In this document: positions 37,359 through 44,845 of the stretch, piece by piece
How the letters are laid out: each line of letters starts with the position of its first letter
Position numbering within the stretch: the first letter of the stretch is position 1
Assembly (NCBI RefSeq): GCF_004349235.1
Contig: NZ_SMKY01000002.1
Location: forward strand, 35,042-99,041
Source: Actinomadura darangshiensis
GTDB lineage: Bacteria; Actinomycetota; Actinomycetes; Streptosporangiales; Streptosporangiaceae
DNA length: 64,000 nt
Direction of reading: 5' to 3'
The notes under the pieces: model-generated
Databases searched by the model: none
What the model saw: only the letters and a program-made list of their open reading frames with translations
What the model was told of the DNA's origin: nothing
Position numbers and translations under genes: made by a program

Positions 37359-38039
37359 GTGATCGACCCCGTGAGCGGTGAGCACGTCAACGATCGACCG
37401 CGGCGCGGTCCGGCCGCGACGCGGCTCCCGCTGCTGCTCCCCGGTTCCCTCAGCGACGAGCAGCGAGCCGTGTACGAGGCGGTGACCGGCGGCCCCCGCG
37501 CCGCCGGCCGCAAGCCGCCCGCCGGTCTCGCCGACGACATCGGGCGCCTGCAAGGGCCCTTCAACGCGATGCTCTACAGCCCGTCCGTCGGCCTGCCGCT
37601 GCAGGACCTCGGTGCCGCGCTGCGGTTCCGCACCGGGTTCACCAAGCGGGAGCGGGAGATCGCGACGCTGGTCGTCGCCGCCCGCGTCCGGTCCGACTAC
37701 GAGTGGTACGCGCACGAGCGGATCGGCCGCCGGCACGGCCTCACCGGCGACGAGACGGCCGCGCTCCGCGAGGGGCGCGCGCCGATGCTCGCCGACGTCC
37801 GCGAACGCGTCGTGTACGAGGCGACGCGGCAGCTCGCCGCCGAGGGCGACCTCGCCGACGCCGTGTTCACCGAGGCCGTCGCGACGCTCGGCCGCACCGC
37901 CGTCGTCGAGCTCGTCACCCTCGTCGGCTACTACAAGGCGCTGGCGCTGCAGCTCCGCGTGTTCCGGGTCGGCGTCCCGGACGGCGAGGCCGCGCCCGAG
38001 TGGCCCGCCGAGGCCGCCGCGGAGGACGGCGATGAATGA
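37359..38039 (+). CDS. Carboxymuconolactone decarboxylase (CMD)-family protein
   Basis: A 226-residue alpha-helical protein of the CMD/AhpD superfamily (GPFNAMLYSPSVGLPLQDLGAAL, FTKREREIATLVVAARVRSDYEWYAHERIG, GRTAVVELVTLVGYYK). It lacks the AhpD CxxC, so alkylhydroperoxidase activity is unlikely; it resembles gamma-carboxymuconolactone decarboxylase-like members of unknown substrate. GTG start at 37359. The stop overlaps the next gene by 8 bases. Confidence 0.82.
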   Translation: MIDPVSGEHVNDRPRRGPAATRLPLLLPGSLSDEQRAVYEAVTGGPRAAGRKPPAGLADDIGRLQGPFNAMLYSPSVGLPLQDLGAALRFRTGFTKREREIATLVVAARVRSDYEWYAHERIGRRHGLTGDETAALREGRAPMLADVRERVVYEATRQLAAEGDLADAVFTEAVATLGRTAVVELVTLVGYYKALALQLRVFRVGVPDGEAAPEWPAEAAAEDGDE

Positions 38040-38649
38040 GGTGCTGCGCACGGTGCGGCTCGTGCTGCACCCGGTGTCGATGCGCGACCACCGCGCCCTG
38101 CTGACGCACTGGACGGGACCGCTCGTCCGGCGGCACCTCTTCGACGACCAGATGATCAACCCGGTGCAGGTCAGCGAGATCATCGAGGCCAGCGAGCGGG
38201 ACTTCGCGAGCGAGGGCTACGGCCTGTGGGCGCTGCGCCGCGGCCGCTGGGCCGCCGGCGCCGACGACCCGGCGCCGGGCGATCCGCTGGTCGGCGTGGC
38301 CGGCCTCAGCCACCACGAGGGCCCCCTCGGGCACGGTGTGGACCGGCAGGGTGTGGACTGGCGCGGGGTGGACGTGGAGATCCTCTACAGCCTGGAGCCC
38401 GACCACTGGGGGCAGGGCCTCGCGGCCGAGGCGTCCCGCGCGGTGCTCGACTACGCGTTCGGGGTGGTCGGCGTGCACCGGATCACCGCCGAGATCGACG
38501 TGGCCAACGCCGCGTCGGCCGAGATCGCGCTGCAGCTCGGAATGCGCCGGTGGAGGGAGGGCCCGGCCGGTCCCGACGGCGCCGCCTACTATGCGGCCGA
38601 CCGCTCGCGCTGGATCGGATCCCGTCGAATCGTCGATGCGGTCCCATAG
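38032..38649 (+). CDS. GNAT-family N-acetyltransferase
   Basis: A 205-residue RimJ/RimL-type acetyltransferase (TVRLVLHPVSMRDHRALL; VEILYSLEPDHWGQGLAAEASRAVLDYAF, the acetyl-CoA loop; HRITAEIDVANAASAEIALQLGMRR). Substrate unknown. A Gly-Val-Asp-rich insert (GVDRQGVDWRGVDVE, three 15-bp units at 38336-38380) sits just before the acetyl-CoA-binding strand, in a loop. The ATG overlaps the CMD stop by 8 bases. Confidence 0.87.
   Translation: MNEVLRTVRLVLHPVSMRDHRALLTHWTGPLVRRHLFDDQMINPVQVSEIIEASERDFASEGYGLWALRRGRWAAGADDPAPGDPLVGVAGLSHHEGPLGHGVDRQGVDWRGVDVEILYSLEPDHWGQGLAAEASRAVLDYAFGVVGVHRITAEIDVANAASAEIALQLGMRRWREGPAGPDGAAYYAADRSRWIGSRRIVDAVP
38336..38380. repeat. 15-bp tandem repeat, 3 units, inside the GNAT gene
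   Basis: Units at 38336, 38351 and 38366 share GGNGTGGAC and encode GVDRQ, GVDWR and GVDVE in a surface loop of the acetyltransferase. Confidence 0.75.
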
Positions 38650-38672
38650 AATCCGTTGCCAACTGTTGCTTT

Positions 38673-38689
38673 TGCTGCGAAATTCAGCA
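38673..38689. promoter_or_regulatory. Inverted repeat upstream of the flavoprotein gene
   Basis: TGCTG-N7-CAGCA lies in a 50-base A+T-richer gap before the flavoprotein start. A three-codon frame, ATG AGC CCA TGA at 38692, overlaps the gene's own ATG. Either could regulate the gene. Confidence 0.35.
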
Positions 38690-38699
38690 GTATGAGCCC

Positions 38700-40133
38700 A
38701 TGAGTTCCTCCCCGGCCAGGGCACCCCTCGCCGCCGGTTTCCGCAACGGCGGCGTGTCCTTCTGGTACCGGGCGGCCGGACGCCCGGACCCCGGCCCCCG
38801 CCTTCCCGGTCCGCGCACCGCCGACGTGTGCGTCGTCGGCGCCGGATACACCGGCCTCTGGACCGCCTACTACCTCAAGCGGGCCCGCCCCGACCTGCGG
38901 GTCGTCGTGCTGGAGCGCGAGTTCGCGGGGTTCGGCGCGTCCGGCCGCAACGGCGGCTGGGTGCTGGGGGAGATCGCCGGGTCCCGGGAACGCTACGCCG
39001 CCCGGCACGGCCGTTCCGCCGCGATCGCGCTGCAGCGCGCCATGTTCGGGGCGGTGGACGAGGTCGTCCGCGCCGCCGCCGCCGAGGGCATCGACGCCGG
39101 CCTGGTCAAGGGCGGCGTCCTGCACGTCGCCCGCAACGCCGCCCAGCGCGCCCGGCTCGCCGCCATGGTCGGCGAGGCCCGCGAGTGGGGCTGGACGGAC
39201 GACGACCTCGTCCCGCTGCCCGCCGCGGAACGCGACGCCCGGCTGCGCGTCGAGGGCGCGACCGGCGCCGCCTGGAGCCCGCACTGCGCCCGCGCGCAGC
39301 CCGCCGCCCTCGTCCGGGGCCTGGCCTCGGCCGTCCGGGACCTGGGCGTGGACGTCTACGAGGGGACGCCCGTCGTCCGGATCAACCCGCGCCGGGGCGG
39401 CATCGCGTCCGCCGTCACGCCCTACGGCACCGTCACCGCCGACTACGTGCTGCGCGCCACCGAGGGCTTCACGGCCGGGATCCCGGGCCACCACCGCGAC
39501 TGGCTGCCGATGAACAGCTCCATGATCGTCACCACGCCGCTGCCCGCCGAGACCTGGAAGGCGATCGGCTGGGAGCGCCGCGAACTGGTCGGCGACATGG
39601 CGCACTACTACATGTACGCGCAGCGCACGGCCGACGACCGGATCGCCTTCGGCGGGCGGGGCCGCCCCTATCGCTACGCCTCCCGCGTCGACGACGGAGG
39701 CCGCACCGGGCCGGGCACGATCGACGCGCTGTGGACGATGCTCACCGCGATGTTCCCCGCCGTCGCCGACGACGGACAAGTCGATCACGCCTGGTCAGGC
39801 GTCCTCGGCGTACCCCGCGACTGGTGCGCGACCGTCGTCCTCGACCATGCGACGGGGCTCGGGCACGCCGGTGGCTACACCGGCCACGGCGTCGCCACCG
39901 CGAACCTCGCCGGCCGCACGCTCCGCGACCTCGTCCTGCGGGACGACACCGACCTGACCGCGCTGCCGTGGGTGGACCGCCGTGTCCGCCGCTGGGAGCC
40001 CGAGCCCCTGCGCTGGCTCGGCGTCCACGCGATGTACGCGCTCTACCGGGCGGCCGACGCCCGCGAATCGTCCGCGCCCAACGGGCGCACCTCGGTGCTG
40101 GCCCGTCTCGCCGACCGGATCACCGGCCACTGA
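38700..40133 (+). CDS. FAD-dependent amine/amino-acid oxidoreductase (DAO family)
   Basis: A 477-residue flavoprotein: VCVVGAGYTGLWTAYYLKR near residue 42, FGASGRNGGWVLGE, HYYMYAQRTADDRIAFGGRG, GGYTGHGVATANLAGRTL. This layout matches gamma-glutamylputrescine oxidase (PuuB) and other ordA-like oxidases; the exact substrate is unknown. The ATG at 38700 begins MSSSPARAP. Its 3' end overlaps the convergent PEP-mutase-family gene by 14 bases. Confidence 0.86.
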   Translation: MSSSPARAPLAAGFRNGGVSFWYRAAGRPDPGPRLPGPRTADVCVVGAGYTGLWTAYYLKRARPDLRVVVLEREFAGFGASGRNGGWVLGEIAGSRERYAARHGRSAAIALQRAMFGAVDEVVRAAAAEGIDAGLVKGGVLHVARNAAQRARLAAMVGEAREWGWTDDDLVPLPAAERDARLRVEGATGAAWSPHCARAQPAALVRGLASAVRDLGVDVYEGTPVVRINPRRGGIASAVTPYGTVTADYVLRATEGFTAGIPGHHRDWLPMNSSMIVTTPLPAETWKAIGWERRELVGDMAHYYMYAQRTADDRIAFGGRGRPYRYASRVDDGGRTGPGTIDALWTMLTAMFPAVADDGQVDHAWSGVLGVPRDWCATVVLDHATGLGHAGGYTGHGVATANLAGRTLRDLVLRDDTDLTALPWVDRRVRRWEPEPLRWLGVHAMYALYRAADARESSAPNGRTSVLARLADRITGH

Positions 40134-40887
40134 CGAGCCGCTGCACGTCCCCGTACGAGGGCGCGGGACGCTCTCCGTCCTCCCCGGTCACGCCGAAAGC
40201 CGCGGTGACCGTGGCCTGCAGCGCCTTGCGGAACAGCAGAGACCCGGTGCTCAGCCGGTGCACGCCCAGCCGCGCGAGCCGCGGATACTCGGTTTTGCCC
40301 GGCAGGTACAGGACGTTCAGCGGCAGCTCGGCCGCCTCCAGCACGGCCCGGATGTCGGCGTCGTCCACGATCCCGGGCACGAAGATCCCGTCCGCGCCCG
40401 CGTCCGCGAAGGCCCGCGCCCGCCGCAGCGTCTCGTCCCGGTCGGGGTCGCCCAGCCAGAACGTGTCGGTGCGGGCGTTGAGGAACACCTGCGGCACGGC
40501 CCGTTTCACGGCGGCGATGACGGTCGCCTGATGGTCGAGCGGGGCGAGCGTGCCGTCGGCGCGCCCGTCCTCCAGGTTGATCCCGGCGATCCCGAACGAC
40601 GCCAGCTCGGTGGCGAGCTCGGCCACGTCGGCGACCCGGTCGGAGAACCCGCCCTCGATGTCGACGGTGACCGGCACCGGCAGCCGCGACAGGGCCCGGG
40701 CCAGCGCTAGCGTCTCCTCCCTTGTGTCGCCCGCCGCGTCGGTCTTCCCGGCCGCCGCCGCGACGCCCAGGCTCGTCGTCCCGATGGCGGGGAACCCCGC
40801 CTCGGCCAATGCCGCGCCGCTCGCGAAGTCCCACGCGTTCGGCAGCACCAGCGGCCGGTCACCGTAATGCAGGTCCTTGAAGCTCAC
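40120..40887 (-). CDS. Isocitrate lyase/PEP mutase-family protein
   Basis: A 255-residue TIM barrel of the PEP mutase/ICL superfamily (VLPNAWDFASGAALAEAGFPAIGTTS, VPVTVDIEGGFSD, GINLEDGRADG, FLNARTDTFWLG, GIFVPGI). Members cleave or form C-C or C-P bonds of 2-oxo and hydroxy acids; the substrate here is unknown. GTG start at 40887 overlaps the P450 stop as GTGA, so the two are translationally coupled. Last gene of a MarR-P450-PEP-mutase operon. Confidence 0.86.
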   Translation of the reverse strand: MSFKDLHYGDRPLVLPNAWDFASGAALAEAGFPAIGTTSLGVAAAAGKTDAAGDTREETLALARALSRLPVPVTVDIEGGFSDRVADVAELATELASFGIAGINLEDGRADGTLAPLDHQATVIAAVKRAVPQVFLNARTDTFWLGDPDRDETLRRARAFADAGADGIFVPGIVDDADIRAVLEAAELPLNVLYLPGKTEYPRLARLGVHRLSTGSLLFRKALQATVTAAFGVTGEDGERPAPSYGDVQRLVSGR

Positions 40888-41759
40888 CGGACGCCCTCCT
40901 TTCCATGCCCGCCCGTGCCGGTCAAGCCCGTGTCGCTCAAGCCCGCCTCGAGCACGCCCGCGGCCAGTTGCAGCGCGTGGCCGGTGCCGGGGCACGGCCG
41001 CCGGCCCGCGCCGAACGTCAGGTGGGGGCGTTCCCGCCGCCCGGGATCGAAACGGCCCGGCTCCTCGAACACGGCGGGATCCCGGTTGGCGGCCCGCAGA
41101 TCCAGCGTCACGACGGCGCCCTTGGCGATCGTGCGGCCGTCCAGTTGGACGTCCTCGGTGGCGATGCGGCGCATCGCCGGCACCGGCGGGTCGTACCGCA
41201 GGACCTCGGCGATCACGTCCTCGACCGGCCGGCCCCGCGACTCCGGCCGCCGCGTGTACGGCAGCGCCGTGCGCACCAGCGCGGCGGTCGCCTCGGACGC
41301 CTGCAGGAGGACGGCGATGCGTCCGGCGACCACCTCGTCCGGGCCCGGCCCGAGGAGCCGGACGAGCACCGCGACGGCCGCGTCGGCGTCGTCCCGCCCT
41401 TGGCCGGTCAGGTAGCCCGACGCGGCGGCGGGCACGGCCCTCGCCAGCGCGTCCAGGTCGGTGACGCCGAGAGCCTCGCCCAGCGCGAGGAACGGAACGT
41501 CGTACGGGTCGCCGCCTGCTCGCACGAGGTCGCGAGCACGGCGGCGCAGCCGCGCGGGGTCGATGGTGTCCAAGGCGTCCATCACGATCGTGCGGCGGCG
41601 CCCGTGCTCCGCGCCCTCGCTGAACCGGCATACCGTCCGCCGGAGCCATGCCAGCGAGGCCGGCGGCCCGCCGGCGGCCGGCGGGACGGCGAACCGCGCG
41701 TCGTCCAGGACGGCGACGACGCCGGCGTACCGGTCGATGACCGGGTCTGAGTTCTCCAC
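40884..41759 (-). CDS. Short cytochrome P450
   Basis: About 291 residues, some 100 fewer than usual. The K-helix ExxR appears as EVLRYDPPVPAMRR, the heme loop as FGAGRRPCPGTGHAL with the Cys ligand, and the meander as ANRDPAVFEEPGRFDPGR. The I helix reads VLLQASEATAALV, without the usual AGxDT/AGxET pattern. The N-terminal beta domain and helices A-C are shortened. It may be an atypical or non-monooxygenase P450. GTG start (MENSDPVIDRYAG) 10 bases after the MarR gene. The tail carries 15-bp repeats (VLEAG/LSDTG/LTGTG). Confidence 0.8.
   Translation of the reverse strand: MENSDPVIDRYAGVVAVLDDARFAVPPAAGGPPASLAWLRRTVCRFSEGAEHGRRRTIVMDALDTIDPARLRRRARDLVRAGGDPYDVPFLALGEALGVTDLDALARAVPAAASGYLTGQGRDDADAAVAVLVRLLGPGPDEVVAGRIAVLLQASEATAALVRTALPYTRRPESRGRPVEDVIAEVLRYDPPVPAMRRIATEDVQLDGRTIAKGAVVTLDLRAANRDPAVFEEPGRFDPGRRERPHLTFGAGRRPCPGTGHALQLAAGVLEAGLSDTGLTGTGGHGKEGVR
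40911..40970. repeat. 15-bp tandem repeat, 4 units, at the P450 3' end
   Basis: Units at 40911, 40926, 40941 and 40956 begin GCCCG; the first two end GGTCAA/GCTCAA. They encode the last residues of the P450, beyond its heme-loop helix. Confidence 0.75.
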
Positions 41760-41769
41760 GTCCCCGAAT

Positions 41770-42264
41770 CTAGGGACGGTTCGTTTCAGCGCCGGTCGAA
41801 GTGTCCGCCGCGTGGTCCACGATCCCGGCGAGGAGGGCGACGAGCCGGTCGCGGTCGCCGGGCGCGAGCCAGCCGAACAGGTGGGTGCCCACCGCCGCCG
41901 CCTTCTCCGCGGAGGCGCGCGCGTGGCGCCGCCCCTCATCGGTCAGCTCGATCGCGTAGGCGCGGCGGTCGCGGGTGGCGCGGTTGCGGACCGCGAGGCC
42001 GAGCCGCTCCAGCTCGTCCATGATCCGGACGACGGCGGACTTGTCCAGATCGAGGAGCGCGCCGAGGCGCCGCTGGCTGGTCGGCCCGAGCCGGTCGAGC
42101 GCCGCCAGCACGGCGAAGTGCCTGGTCTCGATCCCGAGCGGCCGCAGCTCGCCGCTCAGTGCGGCCCGCGCGGCCTGGTGGGCGGCGGCGAGCAGCATCC
42201 CGAGCGCGGCGTCGTCGGTCCGCGGGTCGCCGAGGACGGTCGGCTCCGGAGGTTCGGTGTCCAC
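41770..42264 (-). CDS. MarR-family regulator
   Basis: A 164-residue winged-helix protein (IETRHFAVLAALDRLGPTSQRRLGALLDLDKSAVVRIMDELERLGLAVR with the wing DRRAYAIELTDEG). First gene of the MarR-P450-PEP-mutase operon and divergent from a Tat-exported amidohydrolase. A double palindrome lies in the 92-bp gap. Ligands of such regulators are often aromatic acids or phenols. Confidence 0.9.
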   Translation of the reverse strand: MDTEPPEPTVLGDPRTDDAALGMLLAAAHQAARAALSGELRPLGIETRHFAVLAALDRLGPTSQRRLGALLDLDKSAVVRIMDELERLGLAVRNRATRDRRAYAIELTDEGRRHARASAEKAAAVGTHLFGWLAPGDRDRLVALLAGIVDHAADTSTGAETNRP

Positions 42265-42291
42265 TCTCCGACCTTAGTGGCTGGCGATATA

Positions 42292-42318
42292 GTCTCATCT
42301 GAGACAGTCTCGTATAAT
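42292..42318. promoter_or_regulatory. MarR-type operator and TATAAT box
   Basis: GTCTCA-TC-TGAGAC (42292-42305) overlaps GAGAC-A-GTCTC (42301-42311), and TATAAT at 42313-42318 follows directly, 38 bases before the amidohydrolase ATG. Binding here would block the -10 region. No clear -35 was seen. Confidence 0.7.
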
Positions 42319-42356
42319 CCGATTCGGGCGGCTTCGACGAGAGGTTGGAGAGACGC

Positions 42357-43448
42357 ATGCAAGTCGAAGACGGCCGGACGGAGAGCGACCCGAGCCGGCG
42401 GCGCGTGCTGAAGTCGGCGGCCGTGGCCGGCGCCGCCGCCGCGGTCACCGGTCTCGGGCCGGGCAGCGCCGCCGCCCGGCAGGGAGGCGGCCCGCGGACG
42501 GGACGGATCGACACCCACCACCACGCGCTCCCGCCCGACATGAAGCAGTGGGCCGTCGAGCACGGCTTGCTGCCGCCCGAAGGCGGCCCGAACTGGGGCC
42601 GGTGGGACCTGAACCGGACCCTCGACACCATGGACGACCTGGGAATCGCCGCGGGGGTCGCGTCGGCGCCCGCGCCGCCCGAGATCTTCCGCGACCGCGA
42701 ACTCGCCGTCTCCGGGACGCGCGTGTTCAACGAGTCCCTCGCCGGCCTGGTGCGCGACCATCCGACCCGGTTCGGCTTCTTCGCCTACCTGCCGCTGCTC
42801 CACGTCGACGTGGCGGTCGAGGAGGCGGCCCACGCGCTGGACGAGCTCGGCGCCGACGGCGTCCTGCTGATGGCCAACGCGGGCGGCCGCTACCTGGGCG
42901 ACCCCGTGTTCGAGCCGCTGTTCGCCGAGCTGGACCGGCGCCGCGCGGTCGTGTTCGTCCACCCCGCCGGGCTCGCCGACGCGCGTCCCGTCCCGGGCGT
43001 CGAGGACTGGATCGCCGACTTCATGCTCGACACCACCCGCACCGCGCTCAGCCTCATCGGCGCGGGGACGCTCGACCGCCACGAGCGCCTGTCGGTGATC
43101 CTTTCCCACGCGGGCGGGTTCCTGCCCTACCTGGGCGGGCGGGTCGAGCACGCGGGCCGCCAGGGCGAGGGGCCGGACCCCGCGGCGTTCCGGCGGGCGG
43201 TGCGCCGCTTCTACTACGACACCGCCATGCCGTCCTCGCCGTACGCGACGCCGACCCTGCTGGCGGCGGCCGGCGCCGGGCGGCTGCTCTTCGGCACCGA
43301 CTGGCCGCAGGTCGTCCGCCCCGAGGTGGACAGGACGGTCGCGCTGCTCGACAGCGATCCGGCCCTGGACCGGCGGGCGCACGCCGCCGTCGACCGGGAG
43401 AACGCGCTGCACCTCTTCCCGGCACTGGCGAAACGGCTCAGGGGGTGA
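42357..43448 (+). CDS. Tat-exported amidohydrolase (ACMSD-like, amidohydrolase_2)
   Basis: A 363-residue protein. The Tat signal SRRRVLKSAAVAGAAAAV is at residues 13-30. Metal and active-site motifs: IDTHHHALPP, VVFVHPAGLAD, VILSHAGGFLPYLGG and LLFGTDWPQ. The family includes decarboxylases such as ACMSD and gamma-resorcylate decarboxylase and also hydrolases. Export is unusual for a decarboxylase, so hydrolysis of an external compound is possible. The ATG at 42357 has GGAGAG upstream. It is divergent from MarR, its likely regulator. Confidence 0.86.
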   Translation: MQVEDGRTESDPSRRRVLKSAAVAGAAAAVTGLGPGSAAARQGGGPRTGRIDTHHHALPPDMKQWAVEHGLLPPEGGPNWGRWDLNRTLDTMDDLGIAAGVASAPAPPEIFRDRELAVSGTRVFNESLAGLVRDHPTRFGFFAYLPLLHVDVAVEEAAHALDELGADGVLLMANAGGRYLGDPVFEPLFAELDRRRAVVFVHPAGLADARPVPGVEDWIADFMLDTTRTALSLIGAGTLDRHERLSVILSHAGGFLPYLGGRVEHAGRQGEGPDPAAFRRAVRRFYYDTAMPSSPYATPTLLAAAGAGRLLFGTDWPQVVRPEVDRTVALLDSDPALDRRAHAAVDRENALHLFPALAKRLRG

Positions 43449-44169
43449 GAGCCGGGCCGCCCCGCCAAGTAGGGACGGCGTGGCGGCCCACCGCCGCCTC
43501 GAAGGCGGCGCGGGCCAGCAGGCGCGTGGAGTCGAGGGTGGGCAGCGGCGAGACGCCGGGCGTGACCAGCAGCGGGATCTCGGTGCACACCAGCGCGACG
43601 GTGTCGCAGCCGCGGCCGGCGAGCCGGCCGATGATCCGGACGTACTCGCGGCGCGACTCCTCGGTGAACACCCCGTTGACCAGCTCGCCGAAGATGATCC
43701 GGTTGACGGTCTCCCGGTCGGCGGGGTCCGGGACCTCGGCGGCGATACCGCGCGCGGCAAGCTCCCGCGGGTAGACCGGGCCGTCCATCGTGTAGCGGGT
43801 GCCGAGCACGCCGACGCGCGTCCGGCCGTCGCGGGCGGCCTGGTCGGCGACGACCTGCGCGATGTGCAGGCCGGGCAGCGCGAGATCGTCGCCGGGACGT
43901 TCGAGGGCCATGTGCGCGGTGTTGTCCGGGCAGACGAAGAAGTCGGCGCCCGCCGCCGCGAGCCGCCGGACGCTCCCGGCCAGGATCGCCCTGATCGTGT
44001 CGTGGTCTCCGGCGTCCCACGCGGGCATGCTGCGCGCCATCGCGATGAGGTCGAGCGTCACGTCCGGATGGTCGTCGGGGCCCAGTTCGCGGAAGCCCTC
44101 CTGGCAGAAGGCCCGCAAGCACAGCGCGGCGCCTTCCGCGCTGTGGGCGAGGATGCCGAGATGCCTCAT
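43438..44169 (-). CDS. Aspartate/glutamate racemase-family protein
   Basis: A 243-residue protein with the two-cysteine racemase pattern: FFVCPDNTAHMAL near residue 80 and VALVCTEIPLLV near residue 196. The family includes aspartate racemase, hydantoin racemase and maleate isomerase. It is divergent from an XRE-cupin regulator, with inverted repeats between. The 3' end overlaps the convergent amidohydrolase by 11 bases. Confidence 0.87.
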   Translation of the reverse strand: MRHLGILAHSAEGAALCLRAFCQEGFRELGPDDHPDVTLDLIAMARSMPAWDAGDHDTIRAILAGSVRRLAAAGADFFVCPDNTAHMALERPGDDLALPGLHIAQVVADQAARDGRTRVGVLGTRYTMDGPVYPRELAARGIAAEVPDPADRETVNRIIFGELVNGVFTEESRREYVRIIGRLAGRGCDTVALVCTEIPLLVTPGVSPLPTLDSTRLLARAAFEAAVGRHAVPTWRGGPALTP

Positions 44170-44190
44170 GGTCGTTCCATTCGAGTCGGG

Positions 44191-44210
44191 ATGTTCGGTG
44201 TGGCGAACAT
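44191..44210. promoter_or_regulatory. Perfect inverted repeat between racemase and XRE-cupin genes
   Basis: ATGTTCG-N6-CGAACAT has perfect 7-bp arms and starts 22 bases upstream of the racemase start, where a repressor could block its promoter. Confidence 0.72.
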
Positions 44211-44240
44211 TCGTCCAGTATCATGAACACTACCCGATCC

Positions 44241-44258
44241 TGTTCGCCATATTGAACA
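44241..44258. promoter_or_regulatory. Second inverted repeat near the XRE-cupin start
   Basis: TGTTC-N8-GAACA shares the TGTTC/GAACA half-sites with the repeat at 44191-44210 and lies 23 bases before the XRE-cupin ATG, suggesting autoregulation. Confidence 0.6.
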
Positions 44259-44280
44259 CCTGGACGTCTGGAGCGAACCG

Positions 44281-44826
44281 ATGGACCTGATCGCGGTGAT
44301 CGCGGCGTCGATCCGCCGGGAACGCGAACGCGCCGGTCTCTCCCAGACCGAGCTGGCCAAGCGCGCCGGTCTCGCCAAGTCGACGCTCTCCCAGCTGGAG
44401 TCGGGCGCGGGCAATCCGAGCGTGGAGACCCTGTGGGCCCTCGGCACGGCGCTGAACATCCCGTTCAGCCGCCTGGTCGACCCGCCGCGCCCGCCCGTGC
44501 GGGTGGTCCGCGCGGGGGAGGGGCCGGTCGCGCGCTCCGACCGGTCGGACTACACGACGACGCTGCTGGCGTCGTGCCCGCCGAACGTGCGGCGCGACCT
44601 CTACCGCGTCACCGCGGAGCCGGGGGAGCCGCGCCTGTCCGACCCGCACCCGCCGGGCACGACGGAGTACGCCGTTCTCAGCACCGGCCGCGCCCTGGTC
44701 GGCCCGCCGGAGGAGCCGGTCGAACTGGCGCCCGGCGACTTCATCACCTATCCCGGCGACGCTCCGCACGTCTTCGAGGCCCTGAGCCCCGGCACCTCGG
44801 CGGTCTTCCTGATGGAGCACGGCTAG
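44281..44826 (+). CDS. XRE-cupin transcription regulator
   Basis: A 181-residue protein. The N-terminal HTH is at about residues 8-60 (LSQTELAKRAGLAKSTLSQLESGAGNPSVETLWALG) and the C-terminal cupin at about 105-178 (TTEYAVLSTGRALVGPPEEPVELAPGDFITYPGDAPHVFEAL). Such regulators often sense a small acid or amino acid through the cupin. It probably controls the divergent racemase. Confidence 0.9.
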   Translation: MDLIAVIAASIRRERERAGLSQTELAKRAGLAKSTLSQLESGAGNPSVETLWALGTALNIPFSRLVDPPRPPVRVVRAGEGPVARSDRSDYTTTLLASCPPNVRRDLYRVTAEPGEPRLSDPHPPGTTEYAVLSTGRALVGPPEEPVELAPGDFITYPGDAPHVFEALSPGTSAVFLMEHG

Positions 44827-44845
44827 CCGGCGGACGCACCGGGGG

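Noticed and set aside
37359..38039. AhpD-type peroxidase assignment for the CMD-family protein
   Set aside because: The CxxC redox pair needed by AhpD is absent; the region reads DYEWYAHERIG.
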